Below, piece by piece: positions 61,743-64,000 of a DNA stretch of 64,000 nucleotides. The stretch is from NCBI GenBank assembly GCA_020632575.1, contig JACKFH010000001.1:1-64000 (forward strand), written 5' to 3'. This stretch comes from Candidatus Omnitrophota bacterium. Its GTDB lineage: Bacteria > Hinthialibacterota > Hinthialibacteria > OLB16. The position numbers and the translations under genes were made by a program. Within the stretch, counting starts at the first letter, position 1, and every line of letters begins with the position of its first letter. Below the pieces are notes generated by a model. The model was given only the letters and a program-made list of their open reading frames with translations, did no database searches and had not been told where the DNA came from.

Positions 61743-62880
61743 CACGGGTTTTTCTCCTCCATCCATTGCTCCTGAAACAAAATCAAATCGTTGCCATTCA
61801 CAAACCCATCCGAATTGAGGTCGGCGCGATCGAGGACGAATTCGTAGCATCCCATGTCGTAGGCGTTCTCCCCCTCATGCCCCCGCCCCGCCACATCGAT
61901 TGGCCGCGGGTTCCCCGCCAAATCGGTCGCGACCTCCACCTTCGTCCCGGCGTCGATGCACGGCGAACTCGCCCGCAACCGGTAATCCCCATTCTCGGGA
62001 TCGACGAAGAGGGGGTCTCCTTCGATGTTGCCGATCCCTCCATTAGATGGAAGAGGGTTGCCGTATAAACAGAAACTCAGACAGCACCGACATTCAGTCC
62101 CTGAAAGATGCAATTGGTTATCCTCGATGATCCTGGCCAGCATAGTCTGGATCCATTATTTGAGGTTCTCAAAGTTAAATTCCGAAAGTTGTATTCACAA
62201 CAATTTTATGTCGGATACCACACTTTGGAATTCGATCCAATTTCAATTCGCAGCGAATTGGACAGAGACAAAGAAGAGAAAGCCGCAAAAGATTGCCCCG
62301 CCCGTATTCGCCAGATTATCCAAAAACAAACATCCCTCGATGGTCAGATTCGAATCGATACAAAAGATCCCGCCGCCCGAGGCGCCATCGGGGATGCCCG
62401 GGCCGCCTCGGTGGCCGTTGTGATGGAAGTAACAGTTCCGGATGGTCATGGTGACATCGCGGCAGCTCAGGCCCGAGCCGCCGTCGTCGACCAGGTTGAA
62501 ATCGCGTTGGCCGTTCGTGATCGTGAACCCATCGAGCGTCGTCTCGTCCGCGCCGATCACAACGCGATCATTCAGTCCTGTCGCGTCGAGGATGGTTTCA
62601 TGGGCGGCGACATCCCGGAGGTGGAACTCGTCGGTCGCCTCCGTCCCGGCAAAACCGCCGTACATCGAGACCCGGTCCTTCATCGCCAGCGTTTCGTTGT
62701 ACCGCCCCGAGGCCACCCAAATCTCATCCCCCGCCGTCGCCGCCTCGATCGCGTCCCCCACCCGCGCGAACGCGGTCTCCCACGAAACCCCATCGGGCCC
62801 TGGCCCCTCGGGGAGACATGAAGAACCGCCGCTTGGGAGGAGAACGAAAACAAAAGAACCGCAAGTGTTATCCATTTCAT
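61742..62880 (-). pseudogene. Broken beta-helix protein gene with dockerin-like end
   Basis: Starts at 62880 (MKWITLAVLLFSFSSQAAVL, signal peptide). The frame breaks at the G4 run 62810-62813; one more base rejoins V-S-P to E-G-P-G-P-D-G-V-S-W-E-T-A-F. The beta-helix part runs to about 62280 (GGIFCIDSNLTIEGCLFLDN), then all frames lose the pattern for about 180 bases. It resumes at about 62060 with NIEGDPLFVDPENGDYRL and CIDAGTK and ends in DLNSDGFVNGNDLILF. The expected middle segment is missing, so a deletion plus frame loss is likely. Palindromic copies A and B flank it on both sides. Confidence 0.75.
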
Positions 62881-62980
62881 GACAAGATCCGCACCTTCCA
62901 TCCATGGATTTCCATCTGAATCGTCTAGGATTCTAACAGAGAGAGAAGATTCCGAATAGATAGAAAATGAGAAAGGAGCG

Positions 62981-63165
62981 AGTCTGTTTCAACAGACTTC
63001 GATGTGTGTAGCGACGCGGTTTGAACCCGTCGCGGGCTGGGTCGAATCATTCAGCCTCGACGCTTCATTCAGGCCGCAATAGAACGACAAGTTTTTCGGT
63101 GACCAATCCACCCCGCCACGGAATCAATTCCGTGGCTCCACAGAGAGCCGTCTGTTAAAACAGAC
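62981..63165. repeat. Non-autonomous palindromic element, copy B (family 5)
   Basis: AGTCTGTT/AACAGACT (62981-62998), the GCGACGCGGTT-type hairpin (63011-63033), about 80 unrelated bases, GCCACGGAAT/ATTCCGTGGC (63115-63136), then GTCTGTT/AACAGAC (63150-63165). Same order and spacing as copy A. It fills most of the 302-base gap between the broken gene and the peroxiredoxin gene. Confidence 0.8.
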
Positions 63166-63182
63166 TCTTTCTACCCGCTCTG

Positions 63183-63653
63183 CTAATCGATCGCCTTCAC
63201 CGCCTCGAGGACCTCATCGTCATGTCCCTTCACTTTCACCTTCGGAAAGATTTTTGCGATTTTCCCCTCACGGTCGATCACAAAGGTGGCGCGGACAATG
63301 CCCATGAATTTCTTTCCGTACATGCTCTTCTCTTGCCAGACTCCATACTTCTCGGCCACCGCATGGTCCTCATCGGCGAGCAGGACGAAGGGAAGATCGT
63401 ATTTGTTGATGAACTTTTCGTGGGAGGCGATTCCATCGGGGCTGACTCCGAGGATCACCGTGTCCGACTTCTCGAAACTCTTGTGGGCATCCCGAAATGC
63501 GCAGGCCTCGGTGGTGCAGCCCGGGGTGTTGTCTTTTGGATAGAAATAGAGAACCACTTTCTTTCCCGCGAGGTCTTTCAACGATATTTTCTTGCCGGTG
63601 GAACTGGGTAGTGAAAACGCGGGGGCTTTCTTGCCTTCCTGGGGTGTCGCCAT
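63183..63653 (-). CDS. bcp: Peroxiredoxin, Bcp/PrxQ type
   Basis: 156 residues, AGGAGG ahead of the ATG. FYPKDNTPGCTTEACAFRD contains the peroxidatic Cys and, five residues on, the resolving Cys of the PrxQ type. The Thr and Arg of the active site (TPGC, GIVRATFVID) are present. It reduces hydroperoxides using thioredoxin in the cytoplasm. A palindrome lies 36 bases upstream. Confidence 0.95.
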   Translation of the reverse strand: MATPQEGKKAPAFSLPSSTGKKISLKDLAGKKVVLYFYPKDNTPGCTTEACAFRDAHKSFEKSDTVILGVSPDGIASHEKFINKYDLPFVLLADEDHAVAEKYGVWQEKSMYGKKFMGIVRATFVIDREGKIAKIFPKVKVKGHDDEVLEAVKAID

Positions 63654-63688
63654 ACCTGATGTCCTCCTCTTGGATGGGGTGATAGAAA

Positions 63689-63709
63689 GTGAACGTTTCG
63701 AACGTTCAC
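63689..63709. promoter_or_regulatory. Operator-like palindrome upstream of bcp
   Basis: GTGAACGTT / AACGTTCAC with a three-base centre TCG, perfect over nine base pairs per arm. It sits between the end of the upstream gene and the bcp ribosome site. Such sites fit TetR-type dimers; no T-run follows on either strand, which argues against a terminator. Confidence 0.5.
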
Positions 63710-63713
63710 TAGG

Positions 63714-64000
63714 TTATGGTCCTTCCGCTTTTTGAATAAGGCGGACGGTCAGGTTCGGCCCCTTTTCACCCTTGAATCCACGCATCCGGAGGACCGTCTC
63801 GAGATTTCGACTATTCATCAGGACATCCTCGGGCAAGTCCAGAGGTTCCTCGAACAAAATCTCCGAGGGATGGTTTTCCAAAAAATCCCGAGTTCCAGGA
63901 TAACGCTCGACCCAATGATCGGTAATCAAAATGAGGCTGCCTTCGGTCCGGTTGAGACTCTCATATCCCGGATCGAGAACAGAAATGGATTTCTGTTGAA
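63714..64000 (-). CDS. C-terminal end of a gene that runs off the window
   Basis: Open from the last base of the window to the stop at 63714, so the start lies outside. About 94 residues are visible: ISVLDPGYESLNRTEGSL, then ILITDHWVERYPGTRDFL, ending LTVRLIQKAEGP. It looks like a small soluble alpha/beta domain, similar in style to the C-terminal parts of the membrane glycosyltransferases at 23736 and 41608, but this is weak. Upstream of bcp on the same strand. Confidence 0.6.
   Translation of the reverse strand, partial: QQKSISVLDPGYESLNRTEGSLILITDHWVERYPGTRDFLENHPSEILFEEPLDLPEDVLMNSRNLETVLRMRGFKGEKGPNLTVRLIQKAEGP

Overview
The window looks like a chromosomal segment of an uncultured, Gram-negative-type (diderm) bacterium. 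GC is moderate to high by eye and genes are closely packed. The PVC superphylum or a nearby candidate phylum (Omnitrophota, Hydrogenedentota or Sumerlaeota-like) fits best. The reasons are a DUF1549/DUF1553 plus DUF1501 gene pair, right-handed beta-helix proteins ending in dockerin-like repeats, type II-style pseudopilins with a long globular tail, many secreted glycoside hydrolases, an LptE-HolA pair and an Mla lipid-transport system. The phylum is inferred, not shown. I saw no rRNA, tRNA, CRISPR array, prophage or conjugative element.

Layout. 0-5 kb: secreted beta-helix proteins, an SGNH hydrolase, a basic DNA-binding protein and a pseudopilin. 5.3-7.4 kb: a minus-strand surface-sugar cluster (SIS isomerase, methyltransferase, beta-sandwich protein). 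7.7-10.9 kb: the DUF1549/DUF1501 pair. 11-14.5 kb: pgsA, a response regulator with an orphan HisKA domain, an M24 peptidase and a sugar isomerase/epimerase. 14.7-23.7 kb: a glycan-use region (GH92, pseudopilin, HicBA, epimerase, PmoA-like DUF6807 protein, GH106-like enzyme). 23.7-30.3 kb: membrane glycosyltransferases, a methyltransferase and a DUF2339 protein. 30.3-31.3 kb: vapBC plus an orphan vapB. 31.4-33.6 kb: a chemoreceptor with a possible haem site, and a DUF309 protein. 34-41.6 kb: an envelope operon of mostly unrecognised genes built around a 1159-residue lipoprotein with regular helical repeats, ending in lptE-holA. 41.6-49.7 kb: a glycosyltransferase, a solute-binding protein, a GH5-like enzyme, a HerA-like ATPase, a response regulator, a lipase and a ParE-type toxin pair. 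49.8-53.2 kb: mlaE-mlaF-mlaD, with MlaD carrying a probable C-terminal beta-barrel. 53.4-61 kb: LacI regulator, acyl-CoA ligase, RodA/FtsW, lipoprotein, polysaccharide deacetylase, TlyA. 61-63.2 kb: an IS200-like element with palindromic relatives around a broken beta-helix gene. 63.2-64 kb: peroxiredoxin and a partial gene.

Three things stand out. First, the 34-41 kb operon looks like an undescribed envelope system. Second, the Mla locus appears to encode a single-protein trans-envelope bridge. Third, five or more families of short palindromic elements are scattered through the window, one inside a coding region and one next to a Y1 transposase. Conserved genes in the right part of the window (45.8-62.8 kb) also carry one-base homopolymer length errors; these look more like consensus errors than gene decay and should be checked before any gene there is called broken.
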